Assembly: GCA_951394405.1 (NCBI GenBank)
Contig: OX596337.1
Location: 1,054,001-1,118,000, forward strand
DNA length: 64,000 nt
From: Coprinellus micaceus
Taxonomy: Eukaryota; Basidiomycota; Agaricomycetes; Agaricales; Psathyrellaceae
Direction: 5' to 3'
This document shows positions 21,408-33,009 of the stretch, one piece after another (within the stretch, counting starts at the first letter, position 1; the number at the start of each line of letters is the position of its first letter). The notes under the pieces were generated by a model. It saw only the letters and a program-made list of their open reading frames with translations. It had not been told where the DNA came from and made no database searches. The translations under genes and the position numbers were made by a program.

Positions 21408-24171
21408 ATGACAGAACCAACAAATCTTGCCCTAGGAACTGTTACCACCCATGGCGGTAATAGCTTTACGGGGGCTCATAACTTCACCATAGAGTACCAG
21501 TCCAACACCGAGAACGTGGTGAACCACATTACGAATATAATTCATAAGGAATTCGGTACGCCAATCGATACATGTCTGTGCGCTTACGGTATTCAAGTGC
21601 TTACTCCCCAGACATCTATCAGGAGCTCCAGGAGCTCACAGAGGCGACGCACGTTCGCAATCGTAAGCAGGCACCGCCCGATTCGCAGTGCCTTCCTGGG
21701 ACAAGGAAGAAACTCATCAAGCAGATCCAGTCCTGGGTCAATAGCGGGATTCTCCTCAAGGGTGTTCCCAGCCATGTAATGTGGCTTTACGGTTACGTTG
21801 GCTGCGGCAAGTCTGCGATCGCTCAGACGATAGCCGACAAATTCGCCAAGAAGAACCGCCTGGCCGCCAGTTTTTTCTTCTTTCGCTCCACTGGAGACAG
21901 GAGCAGGACCGTCAGGTTCCCGACGACTATGGCCTCCCAGATCGCCAAGGCCGTACCTCTGACCAGGTTGTTCGTCGAGGACGCCTGGAAGACTTACCGC
22001 AGCTCCCTGGCTAGCACCCCCGTACACGTACAATTCCTCCATCTCTTCCTCAACCCCTTCCACAGCGCCATCCGCAGCCCCGGACGTATGGCGCAGTCCC
22101 ATCTTTTAGGACCGTACCTCACGGTTATCGACGGCCTGGACGAATGCGAAGACCGCCAGGATATCGCTTCCCTGATCGACCAGATCAACGAGTTTTTCAA
22201 GGAACACCCCCGCTTCCCCCTCCGTTTCTTTATCTCTAGTCGAGTGGAGGAGCACATTCGCCACCGTCTCCAGCCTGACCAGGTTCAACTTGTTGATCTT
22301 GTTGAACAAACTTCTGAACAAGAGATCGCCTACATAGTAGACGAGATTTTCAAGAACGCAGCGGAACACAATCGCGTCATTAAATCTTACGGAGACTGGC
22401 CAAACCAGGACGCCCGACAGAAGCTGGTCAAACACGCTGACCGATCCCTGCTACTTTTATCTATGGTGACCAAATTCATCCTTGAGCCGACGAACGATGG
22501 ACGTACCCCGAAGGAACGACTTACCGTCGCTCTCGATAACAAGCTGGGGCTTGACGAAATATACGCTGAGGTTTTATCCCGCTCTGAGAAGCATCGATAC
22601 TTCGACATTATCATTCCCACCTTAGCCCTGTCCCGAAGTCAGCACTCCATCTCCGCCCTCGCGCGACTTCTGGGCATCGACCAAGGCGATGTGATTCTCG
22701 TACTTCAGAATCTGCATGCCATCTTCTACGTCCCCGGGGACGAATACAGCCCAGTCACGTTCTCCCACAGCTCCCTTCGGGAGTTCCTTTGCTCAGAGGA
22801 ACGGGCTCAAAAGTACTTCGCGGCACCCTCCCACCACAAATTCCTAGGGCAGCGCTTCTATGCAAACATGGAGTCGGTCAACGATATCCCATCGAAGGAG
22901 CGGGTTGACGACGCGTCAGGTTGCTTTCGCCACCATTGGAAGTTGACCATCGCGCCACATCTCACTGAGCCCCTTCACCTAGCGGAGGAGCTCCACGCCC
23001 TTCTGTCCACCATACGACACGTAACCAGCCCATCGCATTATACAGCTATTCATTGGAAGCTTGCCACCTTTGCCCTGTTGGACGGGGACTGGGTTACCAA
23101 GCTACTTCCCCGAAGCAGACGTGAATGCTTCATCGAGGAGCTGGTGGCCCGCTTCACAAACACCCGGGTCTCCTCCAAGGCCTGGATCAACATAACAACC
23201 CTGGTCGGAGCCCTCAAGGAACCCTTGCAAATCATAGAGTCCACTCTCGGACCTGTGAACCTTGTGGACGAATTCCAGGTGCTGTGCGAGAGGGTACATA
23301 CACCAGGGTCCCGAACGCCTCTCCCTCTGCTGTCTTACCACAGGTACCTCGCGATGACCTGCATGAAGCACCTCTTCACCCGTCCCACGAACCCCCTTGG
23401 AAAGACTGGGTTGTGCATCGCATTGGTGCCCCTTCAGGACGAGCCCATTCGCAGCGGACAGGCTCACCCCGCAGAGCTTGTGCGACATGTATCTGGTTAT
23501 TCGTTCTGGTCTTTCGGCGTGCACCTGGCTAAAGCGATCGAGCACGATCGTACCTTCAACCGAACTTCACTGCTTGAACATCATCAGCCCTCCGTATCGA
23601 CTGTCCCCCGGGAAGAAATGTCGGCATTTGAGTTCCTGCTGTGTCAGCGCGATTATCACGCCAGCTTCGACGATCCTGGAGAATACTTGCCAATATTCAA
23701 GGCTAACTTTGCAAGAGCATCTGAAAGCGTGGATGCCATACTGTCTGTGAGTCCGTTCTGGTTCTGGAAAAACCCCTTCTTGGCCGTTAACTTAGCCTCA
23801 GCCCGTTGACTCACCCGGACTGGGTGGTAATTGGGGCTTCGTCAATGCACCTCGGGAAAATGGTAGCGGAACGTACTGGGTTTACGGGTCCGTGAGTGAA
23901 AACATTGTCTAGTGATCGTTTACGCGAGTTGATGGCTTCTCTCAGTTCAAGGACGACTACTCTATCCTCAATTTGTGGGTGGTACGTCCACTAACCGCGC
24001 CAATCAGGGACTCCATGGCATCGTGTACTAACGACGTGTATTCACGAAATTTAGGGTTATACCCTCCTCGCTGGTTGCATCGTCGCGAAGATGGAAAAGG
24101 AGCACAATGACTCGACGTGCAAACTTCATCAAAAGTACGAGGATGCGAGAAGGCGAGAAGGACACGCGTGA
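21408..24171 (+). CDS. NACHT NTPase 1 (NLR-like)
   Basis: Exons 21408-21555, 21612-23746, 23802-23891, 23946-23981 and 24055-24171 give 841 aa, all in phase. Exon 1 encodes a 49-aa leader with NSFTGAHNFTI. The NACHT P-loop is GYVGCGKSA (about 110-118). The Walker B region is LTVIDGLDECED (about 219-230), followed by FFISSRVEEHIR. I see no WD40, ankyrin or TPR repeats after the NACHT/winged region. Instead there is a C-terminal block ending ILNLWVGYTLL and a Cys/Lys-rich tail. Fungal NACHT proteins act in non-self recognition and regulated cell death; the N-terminal leader may be a signalling motif. It is paralogous, with the same exon plan, to 54787-57501. Confidence 0.9.
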
Positions 24172-25108
24172 CGAGGGCGACGAAAGGTATGGGAGTTGGG
24201 GAACGAAGGGCCCACAACTATGAGAAACCTACAACCTGAGGTTTGTGCAAATCGTTCAATCAAGGTTCCACGTTCGCGCTTGTTACACTGCCGTTGGGAT
24301 AGTACTTGCCGAGCTCTTTGTGTTGGCTGTGATGTTTTACAGTTATTTGACACCTTCCCAATATACTGTTAAGCTGAACGGGTCTAAACTCGGGATGATC
24401 GGCTTGGCCAGTGTCAGCCGATCTATGGAAGCCCCGCTATTGTGCTCTTAGACCGAGCTTGACTGCTTTCCAGCCCGTGTATGCATCCCGTTCTGCTTAT
24501 GCACAATGTCGAAACCCTGTGCTAACGGACGTTCCTCTTTCAGTGCTCTTATTCCCTTCGACCGAAGGTTTTTTCTTGACCGAGGGTCCAGTGTCCTATT
24601 ACTTGGAGGTCAACGCCTTGGCAGAACCTCCATGACGTCATCGTTCTTTTGTTCACCTCCCCCAGCCCAGGCCTCATGGCCAAGCATCACGCAGCTCGTC
24701 CCTCTCAGTACGGTCTCGTACACTCGGCCTGACTATAAATCTCCCATTCCCCTACCCAATTTCTCGAGTGCTGCATCCACTCCAAAGACGTGATATCGCA
24801 GCTTATCCACCATTTAAGTTTTACACAGATCGTTCGACTCGAAGCGCCTCAAGGAGATCGTTATCATGGAGAGGTCTCCATCCCTACCAACTTCTATTCA
24901 TGGACAAGTATGAGGTATGTTGTCTCGCAGGCGGTGCATGGACCGTTCATAAAGGGGAGGGCATTGTGAGAAGGCCGGCAAGCACCACTAATCCTTTCTC
25001 TGCTCCCTGTCCATAACAACCCTCCGTCCCCTCGCGCCCGCCCAGCCCCGTGTACCTCCTCTCAGTTTCTTGTGGCACGCACCCGGCCAGCAGGTGAAAG
25101 TAAAAAAG
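24172..25108. other. Intergenic, nothing recognised
   Basis: Short frames only (24245-24451, 24506-24793, 24768-25016). It should contain the 3' end of NACHT 1 and the promoter of the second MARVEL-like gene. Confidence 0.5.
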
Positions 25109-25880
25109 ATGGCCAATCTTAACGAACTCCTACCCCTCGTCCGCGTGGTCTTCTTTGGTGAGCAGGGCTCCGTCCAAGCTCCCCCGAGCGCACGTTGATG
25201 GGCCCACTGTGATCACGTATTCTCATTGCAGCTGTCGTCGGCGTCTTCTCGATCATTGCACTCGGACTAAGCGCTCACCTCGTTCACATCTCAAATAACT
25301 TCACACCCGACTGGGCTGGATTGGGGCTGGCGACCTCGATCCTTACCCTGCTTGCTCTTCCCACTCTGTGCGCATATCGCTTCTTGCTCTTACGTTGGAG
25401 CTGTACGGCTGACGGCTGCCTATGACGTAGGTTCTTTGTTGGCATTAAGCGCCGAGGAGCGATTGCGGCCTTCGTAGCCGTCGAGCTGGTTGTCGTTGGT
25501 GCGTGAATTCCTGATTGGAGCGTTGCCCCAAAATTCAATATCAGCCTGCTTCTAGTGATTCTATGGGTCCTCTGGCTCGCCACGGGAGCCAATGCCGCCG
25601 CTTCCCTTCCAGGACTGGGCGCTTGCAGGGTCTCGGTGTGCTCAGAAATACGAGCCTTGGAGGCATTCGCGTTCTTGAACTGGCTTCTGTGTAGGTCTAC
25701 CCCGAATTCGCCAGTACACCATCGTACTGACGTCGCGCTATAGTGATGTTTTACTCGGTCACTCTGCTTGTCCTCGCTTCTGCCGCTCACTCGCGAGGAC
25801 AAAAAGGCGTTTGGAAGTCGCAGGTCAGCGATTTTGACTGGAATAGCCAAAAAAGAACCGTCGTCGGCGTACCCGCGTAA
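25109..25880 (+). CDS. MARVEL-like four-TM protein, paralogue 2 (short)
   Basis: Five exons (25109-25157, 25232-25367, 25431-25498, 25556-25690 and 25744-25880) give 174 aa. The start MANLNELLPLVRVVFF parallels the KKLLPLVRLGVF of paralogue 1. Also shared are VGIKRRGAI after TM2, a cysteine pair with CSEIRALEAFAFLNW, and VWKSQVSDFDW at the start of the tail. It lacks the long Pro/Gly/Gln tail, ending soon after the last TM. It has two more introns than paralogue 1, so it is not a recent retrocopy. Function is unknown beyond a presumed membrane role. Confidence 0.75.
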
Positions 25881-26125
25881 GCCGTGACCAATGAATGCCT
25901 TGGCGACATAGCTACGGAACCTGCATATGATCATGATTCTTCGACGACTCTTCGGAAGTGGCGCTATATATGAACGCTTCTCCTATGTTGTTTCACCTTA
26001 AGCTTAGTTTCTCTGTGGTTCAAATGTATAGTAATAATGACATACCTTTATAATGAGTCTACCTGCGAGCGAGAATTCTAATAGTACTGTCACATTCCAA
26101 TTCACTGTTTGACATGGAGCGCTCA

Positions 26126-27718
26126 CTACGGATTCTGATGCGTAAAACTATATCTAAAGTGAGTGAGCGACTCAGTGAGCCCGCGAAGACCATCACATTC
26201 CCATTCGGTGAGGTTTCCGTCGAACGTCATGTCCTGGTACCTGCACCGGGTCTTCCCTATGACTACTACGTCTAGCGACTCCTTGAATTTGTCCAACGGG
26301 CTGAACGCGATATTGTCCCGGGCAGCGTCCCATTGGTTTGAGTTCATCCTGAGGACTAGCTTTCTCAACCAGGAGCACACATTGGTCTGGCCACAGCGCG
26401 ACGCGACCATCTCCACAAGGTTGGATATGCCAACGTCCGTGGCCCACCCGTAGGGGTCCAGCAAGGTATCCTCCATATTGACCCCCAGTGCCTCAAGGCG
26501 AGGGAAGGGGAAAGCAGGCCCAGCGAAGTTCAAATCTCGGAAGAGCTGAGAGTAGTCCATGGGACCATTGGGGTTGAGAACGAGGTGGGTGAGGAGGGGG
26601 CACCACCCATCGAGCATCGAAATGGGGAATTGTGTGGACTCCCACCCGCTAGAGAGGTGAAGGTGGGTGAGGGAACGGAAGAGGGAGCAATTCTTGCCAT
26701 GCCATCGAAGTGTGGGTGGCGTCGTTTGAACTTGCAGACGAGTGAGGTTTGGCCATGAAATGCCCATGAAATTGAGATGGAAAGGCGCGTTCCGGAATTG
26801 GATCCTGGCGAGGCTGTCCAAAGACGTGTGATGTCCTCGTATTTGCACGTTGTTCTGGGTTTGAAGGGTACTACGGGTGAGTCCACCTTGGAAACTCGCC
26901 TGCTGAAGCTCGGGACAGCTCTGGAGGATGCAAAGCAACCCCTCCGCGGTTGTCGCGCTCTCGAGGTAGATGTGGGTCAAGGTCTCCCATGGAAAGTGAG
27001 GCGGGAGTGTGATTAGGTCGACGTCTACTAGCGCAACCTTCTTCAGACCTGGGAGTCGAGGGAGGTCGAGCTCATCGTGCTTGCCAGACGATGGGGTTGA
27101 CATGGTGAAATCCCGTTCCATGAGCAAAGATTCGACAGACGGAATTGTTAGAGATCCTAAACTGGTTTGACGCTCTTCGCCGCATGTGTGGAGAAACCGG
27201 AGGGAGCCAAGGGATTGAAGAGGTAACACCTCAGATAATAGTGGTGACCTGGCCGGCTGTATGTGAACCAACTCGCAACGCGAGTTTGGCAAGCAGCGGA
27301 AATCGAGATGTAACGACCATGGGCATCCGCCTATCCTGCGGAGCGATCTCCGGAGGCCGGTCGAGTCCTCTTCAGATAGCGTGAGTGGGTTGAGGGGGTT
27401 CCTCTGGCGCAGCCGTATCGTCACATCGGACCAGAGGCGTGGGTTGTTGTCGACGATGTCCTTCCACGCAGAACACACTAAGGAGAGTAGAACACGAGTG
27501 GGTTTCGCGGTGCATTGATGAGGTCGACGGCCTTTGGTTGCGATACGTAGGTGTGTGTATGTGGAGGTCTTCGCGAGATAGAGTTCGAAGATGTGGCCCA
27601 CAATTTCGGGTGGAAGGCGCCAAACCGGGGACATAGCGCAGGGGTAGAGGGTGATTTTGGTAACTGGCAGGGCATCTTCCTCAGGCTCCTGTTTGGCGAA
27701 GGCCGTCGAGGGTTGCAT
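26126..27718 (-). CDS. F-box-like protein 2
   Basis: A single open frame of 530 aa starts from the first in-frame ATG (27718, MQPSTAFAKQEPEEDALP). The frame is open further upstream without an ATG, so a spliced 5' exon is possible. The F-box-like core is WRLPPEIVGHIFELYLAK, followed by LLSLVCSAWKDIVDNNPRLW and leucine-rich stretches (LPGLKKVALVDVDL, FPWETLTHIYLES). It is probably a substrate adaptor of an SCF ligase. It is tandem with F-box protein 3 on the same strand, and the two share the order F-box, 'VC-W', 'FPW-L-HLYL'. Confidence 0.82.
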   Translation of the reverse strand: MQPSTAFAKQEPEEDALPVTKITLYPCAMSPVWRLPPEIVGHIFELYLAKTSTYTHLRIATKGRRPHQCTAKPTRVLLSLVCSAWKDIVDNNPRLWSDVTIRLRQRNPLNPLTLSEEDSTGLRRSLRRIGGCPWSLHLDFRCLPNSRCELVHIQPARSPLLSEVLPLQSLGSLRFLHTCGEERQTSLGSLTIPSVESLLMERDFTMSTPSSGKHDELDLPRLPGLKKVALVDVDLITLPPHFPWETLTHIYLESATTAEGLLCILQSCPELQQASFQGGLTRSTLQTQNNVQIRGHHTSLDSLARIQFRNAPFHLNFMGISWPNLTRLQVQTTPPTLRWHGKNCSLFRSLTHLHLSSGWESTQFPISMLDGWCPLLTHLVLNPNGPMDYSQLFRDLNFAGPAFPFPRLEALGVNMEDTLLDPYGWATDVGISNLVEMVASRCGQTNVCSWLRKLVLRMNSNQWDAARDNIAFSPLDKFKESLDVVVIGKTRCRYQDMTFDGNLTEWECDGLRGLTESLTHFRYSFTHQNP

Positions 27719-28127
27719 TGTCACTGGATTTCTGATCTTGACTTGGGGTGGTTGGAAGGCAGCGTCGACAACTTCCCGCTGTGGATCACCCAATCCCTGG
27801 CGAACCCGAGTTGAAGACTCTAAGTGATTTGAGTCTTGCCCGAGATTGGACTAGACTGCCCATGAGCGTCGGACCCAAGACGTGGAATGAATTGACGCAC
27901 CTTGGGTGCGCAGGAGAGCCTGCCTTGGGGAGAGCGATTGTGGAGTCGGACGATAGTTATAGATTTTTGGGGACACCCAAAATGACAGCCTACTTAAATT
28001 AAGTATATAGCTATATCCGACCAGAGCGGTGGCGACTCAGGTCTCCGCAGACCCCATCGCCAAGCCTCCCAGAAATATGGTAGACATCAGCCGGAGGACG
28101 AATATAGGTGTGGGCATGCGGCTACGC
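27719..28127. other. Spacer between two tandem F-box genes
   Basis: I see no gene; the AT-rich TTAAATTAAGTATATAGC near 27995-28012 may be promoter or 3' UTR sequence. Confidence 0.45.
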
Positions 28128-29966
28128 TCAACGTAGACAGGCAACGAGTTCTGCCAAATGCCCACCCTCCCATGAATCAAAGACCTCATTGAATGCGTGT
28201 TTTTCGCCTCCTGTCCCTCTCATAACCCACCACTGCTTCAGGCAGTGAGAGAACGACCGCAGGATATCACCAACCTCCTTGGCGACTGGATTATATTCTC
28301 GACCTTGGTTGATCAATAAAGCCAGGCGCTTCAGATGGGTAGGGGGTGTGGTGGCGGAAACGTGTTGCAGCGTCCTCGAGCCGATCAGATGGCGCAGCGA
28401 AGCGAAGGCGTCCAATTGATTTCGAGTGTACCACCATGGGCACTCCGCGGGTCGTATCACACAGGTTATTCCCAGCTCCTCCAGATTTGGGAGGCGAGGC
28501 TTGAGGGCGTCGAAGGAAAGGGCTCGGAAGAGCGTTGCGTGATCAATGGGAGCTTTGATGTCGATTATGAGTTGGACGAGGGATGGGCAGAAGTCGAGGG
28601 ATTCGACGTCGAATATTGAGGGAGTTGAACTGGAAGAGATAGAGAGATGAGTCAGGGAAGAGCAATGACGAGGGACCTTGGCATTCCAATTAAGAGTCCC
28701 AGACAACAGACGGAGGTGTGTGAGGGTCGGCCAATGGAACGTGGTGAGAAGATTCTCGCGATAAGGGTAGTCCGGGTTGTCTCCGACCAGGGTACAACGT
28801 GTCAAGTTGTCCAGAGAGGTCATCCGGGTTCCTTCTGGGCGTGGTAACAGGGTAGCGGAATGTGCTAACCACATAAACTTGACAAATAGTTCTTCGAGAC
28901 CAGACGTGGCCAGGAGAATGGTGTGGAGACCCGTTAGGTTGAACCACGCTTGCAGATACAAGTGGGAGAGCTGCGACCACGGAAAGGTGAGCGGTAGGAC
29001 ACGCAGCGGCATGTCCTTCAGCGCAAATCTTCTTAGACATGAGAGGGTAGGGAAAGACGCGGCATCCCCGTTGCCTGGGGCGAGACATCTGATGTCCTCC
29101 ATCACCATAGACTCCAGTTTGGGAAGATATAAAGGGTATAGCTCGATGTCTCCCTCGAAGCCATACACATGGAGGAGCCGGAGATTTGACAATGGCTTCC
29201 CCTCGAAGAATTTGCCCAGTGGAGTAGCCTTCTCGTAGTCTGCACCTGAGGGAGCATAGGTGGGGTTGAAGATGATACGGAGGGTCATGGGAAACGCTCC
29301 AATCCTGGCCAATCGAGCGGTTAAGTGCGCTGCTTGCGGATGCGAAATTTGAAACGAGGACGCCGAATACTCTCGTTTATACTGCACGTTCCTCTCCTCC
29401 GGTGGTCTCCTGATGGCGCGTATGACAATATCAGACCACAGCGGGGGATGATTGACGGCGACGTCCCTCCAGGTCGTACAGACGCCGCACAGAATATCGG
29501 GGTTGTGTAACTTCGCAGGTGACGTCGCGCTAAACCCCCCCATGTAGAAGTCAAATATACGCCTCATGATTTCGACTGGGATGTCATCTAGCGCCCCCAT
29601 GCTGAGTCGATCTAAATGAGAGGTTAGTCCACAACTTGAACTAGGTCGTTGGAAAGCGGCTGGGGAGAACCTTCGCTGCGATGTCGTAAGAGCGCAACCT
29701 ACGCCTGAGCGATTGAATCTCCGAGGGTATAACGTGGGGGGGTGATGGTGGTGAGATTGAGAGATGATGGCGCGTCGGTGACGCGTCCGGGTCGACCTCT
29801 CATCCCATTGTTTTGAAGTGTTTGCATTGCTTAGGCGCCCGTGTCGGTTTGCGGGAAACCGGAGGATACGGCTAGCTAACGGAAGGGCCTCTTTGAGATA
29901 GCAGTTCTTGCGTACCGGCGAGTAGGAAGTGCCGTTCAAGGTCCATGACTTCGTCGAGATATGCAT
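28128..29966 (-). CDS. F-box-like protein 3
   Basis: An open frame of 612 aa runs from ATG 29966. The F-box-like core is DDIPVEIMRRIFDFYM, about 120 residues in, followed by ILCGVCTTWRDVAVNHPPLW and leucine-rich segments (FPWSQLSHLYLQAW, HWPTLTHLRLLSG). The first ~120 residues are basic and low-complexity. A good 3' splice site (CTCTCATTTAG) just before the SMGALDD methionine suggests the true protein may start at that methionine, about residue 122, or use a different 5' exon. The start is therefore uncertain, while the F-box-LRR part is firm. It probably acts in ubiquitin ligase substrate selection. Confidence 0.78.
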   Translation of the reverse strand: MHISTKSWTLNGTSYSPVRKNCYLKEALPLASRILRFPANRHGRLSNANTSKQWDERSTRTRHRRAIISQSHHHHPPTLYPRRFNRSGVGCALTTSQRRFSPAAFQRPSSSCGLTSHLDRLSMGALDDIPVEIMRRIFDFYMGGFSATSPAKLHNPDILCGVCTTWRDVAVNHPPLWSDIVIRAIRRPPEERNVQYKREYSASSFQISHPQAAHLTARLARIGAFPMTLRIIFNPTYAPSGADYEKATPLGKFFEGKPLSNLRLLHVYGFEGDIELYPLYLPKLESMVMEDIRCLAPGNGDAASFPTLSCLRRFALKDMPLRVLPLTFPWSQLSHLYLQAWFNLTGLHTILLATSGLEELFVKFMWLAHSATLLPRPEGTRMTSLDNLTRCTLVGDNPDYPYRENLLTTFHWPTLTHLRLLSGTLNWNAKVPRHCSSLTHLSISSSSTPSIFDVESLDFCPSLVQLIIDIKAPIDHATLFRALSFDALKPRLPNLEELGITCVIRPAECPWWYTRNQLDAFASLRHLIGSRTLQHVSATTPPTHLKRLALLINQGREYNPVAKEVGDILRSFSHCLKQWWVMRGTGGEKHAFNEVFDSWEGGHLAELVACLR

Positions 29967-30064
29967 GCGTTCGAGGGGATCAAGTTAGTTGATGTCCGCC
30001 AAATCCACTACCACTATCCAACACCTCGAACTGGTAATACTAGGAGAGCGAGCATATTACACGC

Positions 30065-32886
30065 TCATACACGCTTGTGTTTCTTTTTGGGTCGACCACC
30101 ATCCTCGTGCTTCGGTGCAGACTTGATCGCACCCATCACCGAGTCAAGCTCCCTATCCTTGTCCCTCTTATCCTTTTTGCTCTTCTTCCTCTCCTCGTCC
30201 CCCTTCTCTTTGGCGACGGGTCGAGGTTTCTCCCCTTCGCCGAGAGCGGCCTTCCTGACCTTCTTCCCCAGAGACTTTTCGAACAGCTCCTCGATCTCAT
30301 CGCTCGGCTTCGCACGCTTCTTCCCTCTGTCCTTCGTGGGTCCTTGCACAGGTGCCTGGTTCGCGTTGGTGGGCGTCGCATCTTGCTTTTGCGGCACTGA
30401 CGCTGCCTGCTGTTGCAGTTGCTTCTTCTGCGACTGCATGTTCTTCCAATCATCGGGTCTCCGTTGAAGGAGGTACAGATTCAGGTTCCGCGCGAAGAAC
30501 TTGCCAAAGAACGACCCAGCCAGCTGAGACTCGTGTGGGATGAGGGATCGAGCGACCTTTTCCTTAAGATAGGTATCGCTACTTGCCCAACACCTATCTC
30601 CAACGCGGCTGCCAATACGGTCGTCGACGAGTTCGTGGTAGTGCCCGATGAAGTCCATGATGAACTGTCGTTTGGCTTTTTGAGGAACCGAGGCGCTTTC
30701 GAGGAGCGCGTCGTAGATGCGGGACCCTGTGGCATCGTGTGCAATTTGGATCTTGTTCTCCATGGATAGTTCGTGAACGCTATTAACGGGTGAGATATGG
30801 AATTGGCGATTTGCCAAATGGACTCACGCGTCGAGTATGAACTTGTTGTGAGACTCGGGCATCTTGACGAGGGCCTGTAATAGAACGGATCCCTGAACCT
30901 TGTACTGTAAAGGGTCTGACACCTTCGGTCCACGGTGATGTTTACGAGCGTCGTTTTCTGCCGCTGCCGGCCGCTTGCTCTTGGCCTTGAGGGCGGATTC
31001 ATAGTCCTGGAAATGGATCAGCTCATGGCGTCTAAAGAAACGTTACAACCTTCTACCTCTTTTGTAAGGACGGACAGCATACACAAAATAAGGGTGGCGT
31101 GATCATCCTCAACCTCAAACCCAAAGGCGGTGGATATGATCTAATGAGAAGTAAGAAACTTGTAGGTTGAGGTATTGGAATGAAAAACATACCTTGGGCA
31201 CCTCTGCCTTCATGATACCAAGGGAAGCCGCACGCTCAACGAAAGCTCTCAGTACACCCGTTCTCGCGGTTTCTAAGAACGACAGGTGATCAGACACCTG
31301 AGCAGAAGTAACACAATTAAGTAACACTCACGGATCATCCTGAGCCACAGGGTGTCCAGCTCATCGCGAGCGTCTGCCATTTGCGTTGGAGATAATCGTT
31401 CCAGGGCCTTCGCAACGACAAAGTTTGCGACGGGGTGGGCAGCTAACCGTGCGAGTTTTCCTTTGAAGTAGAGGTCCCACAGAACATCGAAAGCCCGTGC
31501 TGGCGAACGCGACACGACGGTCTCGAGAAGGTGAGATGATGTCGGGTCCCGCAACAGAGTGCCGACATAGTCAGAAACCTCGAACTCGTCGTTTCCGCCC
31601 TCTGTTAGAGGTTAGTATGAGACGGACTCACAGTATATAAAGGCGACTTACTGTACGACGTGATGACCCCAGCTGTCACCCTGTCCATAAGCGAGCCCGG
31701 TTCTTCGCCCAAGCCTTGTTCAGCTTCAATTTCTAGGAAGATCTAGAAGAGGTGAGTGATTTGAGATTTAGACGCCCAGGAGACAACACACCTTCAAACA
31801 AGGTCCAGCAACGTTATTCGCCCCCGTAACTCGCGTCTCGTTCCCGTCAGATGATGATCGCAAATGTTCAACGAATCTGCGTGCCATCGCCGTGAACTGG
31901 GGCGGGATAGCCTTCTGTGGATCAGCCTTGCCCTTGCCCTTTTCTTCGAAGACGGACTTCATAGACCCTTGTTTTGCTTTCCAGGATGAACTCCTCTTCG
32001 AGCGAAGTGTACGATCGTCTTCACTTGATGAAGAAGGAGAGAGCAGTAAGAGGATGGCGCGGAGAACATGGGAGGCGAATGGGTCGATGATGAGAGACGG
32101 CAGGACTGGGAGAAGCTCCTCGCATGCGTCCAGAGCCAACTGGGTAAATGTACGCAATTCGCCGCTTTCTTCGCCTTCGGCGACAGTGGGAAGGACACCC
32201 CTAGTCTAAGTGAATAGGTGAGCTTCTGGTAGATATGGCAGCTAGAAGCTACCAACCTCTCGGCCTACTGTATCCACTGCAATGGCGAAGAGTGTCTGGA
32301 TGACATGCGAGCCAAACCGGTGCTTGCACAGGACCTCAAAACTATTGGATATATCAGAACGAGCCTGGACATGACAATGGCACAACTCACGAACCAACCA
32401 GACTATCGAAGAACACCCGGCGAACAAAGTCGTCCATAGAGTGCACCATACGCTCTAAAACGACGGAGCAATCGGGATCGGTGGCCAGCTGCTTCTCCTT
32501 CTCTCTCATCTCGTTCAAGGCAGCAACGAAGAACATTCGTCGCTCTGTCCAATACCGTTAGAACCTGCGGGTGAAGACGTCCAATTGAGCACACCTTCGT
32601 TAGGATCCGTATCCTCGCTCTCCTCCGCATACGCCGCGTTCTCCTGCCAATCTCGCATTTGAGTGTCTACGGTGCGAAAGTACGCCTTCACGTCTGCGTC
32701 GACGTATCCGAACGGGGCCTCTGGGTTGAACTCGCTCTCTGCAGGTCGCATCCACGAAGGCCCAACGTCCTGCTGGGGCTCGATAGACATCTCCTCCACC
32801 GCCTGAGTCGTCTTCTCGACATATTCATCTTCGTTCTTCTCCGACTTTTTGTGTTTTCTGCCTCGTTTTCTGTGTTCCTTGGGCAT
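30065..32886 (-). CDS. NOP9: Nucleolar protein 9 (Pumilio-repeat RNA-binding)
   Basis: This multi-exon gene (about eight or nine exons; exact internal boundaries not all fixed) starts [18 protein letters not shown]. Recognisable blocks are [70 protein letters not shown] and [14 protein letters not shown], all Puf-type helical repeats. The C-terminus is Lys-rich ([10 protein letters not shown]), fitting a nucleolar location. In yeast Nop9 binds the ITS1/18S region and restrains premature Nob1 cleavage during 40S assembly. One weak donor (GTTGGT after about 32405) is needed in my model. It is divergent from Rrp4 with 123 bp between start codons. Confidence 0.9.
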
Positions 32887-33009
32887 CTTGGTCGTGGTTC
32901 AGGGAGAAGGGCGCGAAATAAGTGCGTATTGGTCCCGCAATTTTTGAGAACGGGGCTTTTGATGGGAGCTTGACGTCGCGGGCGCCCAATTTGCATCTCG
33001 CTTCCAACC
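32887..33009. promoter_or_regulatory. Bidirectional promoter NOP9/RRP4
   Basis: Only 123 bp separate the two divergent ATGs, so core promoter elements must be shared or interleaved. I see no clear TATA box. Confidence 0.6.

Noticed and set aside
23125..23532. Additional plus-strand frame inside NACHT 1
   Set aside because: It is a shifted frame within a well-supported exon.
27719..27793. Longer start for F-box 2 at 27793
   Set aside because: That codon is TTG, not ATG; the first in-frame ATG is at 27718.
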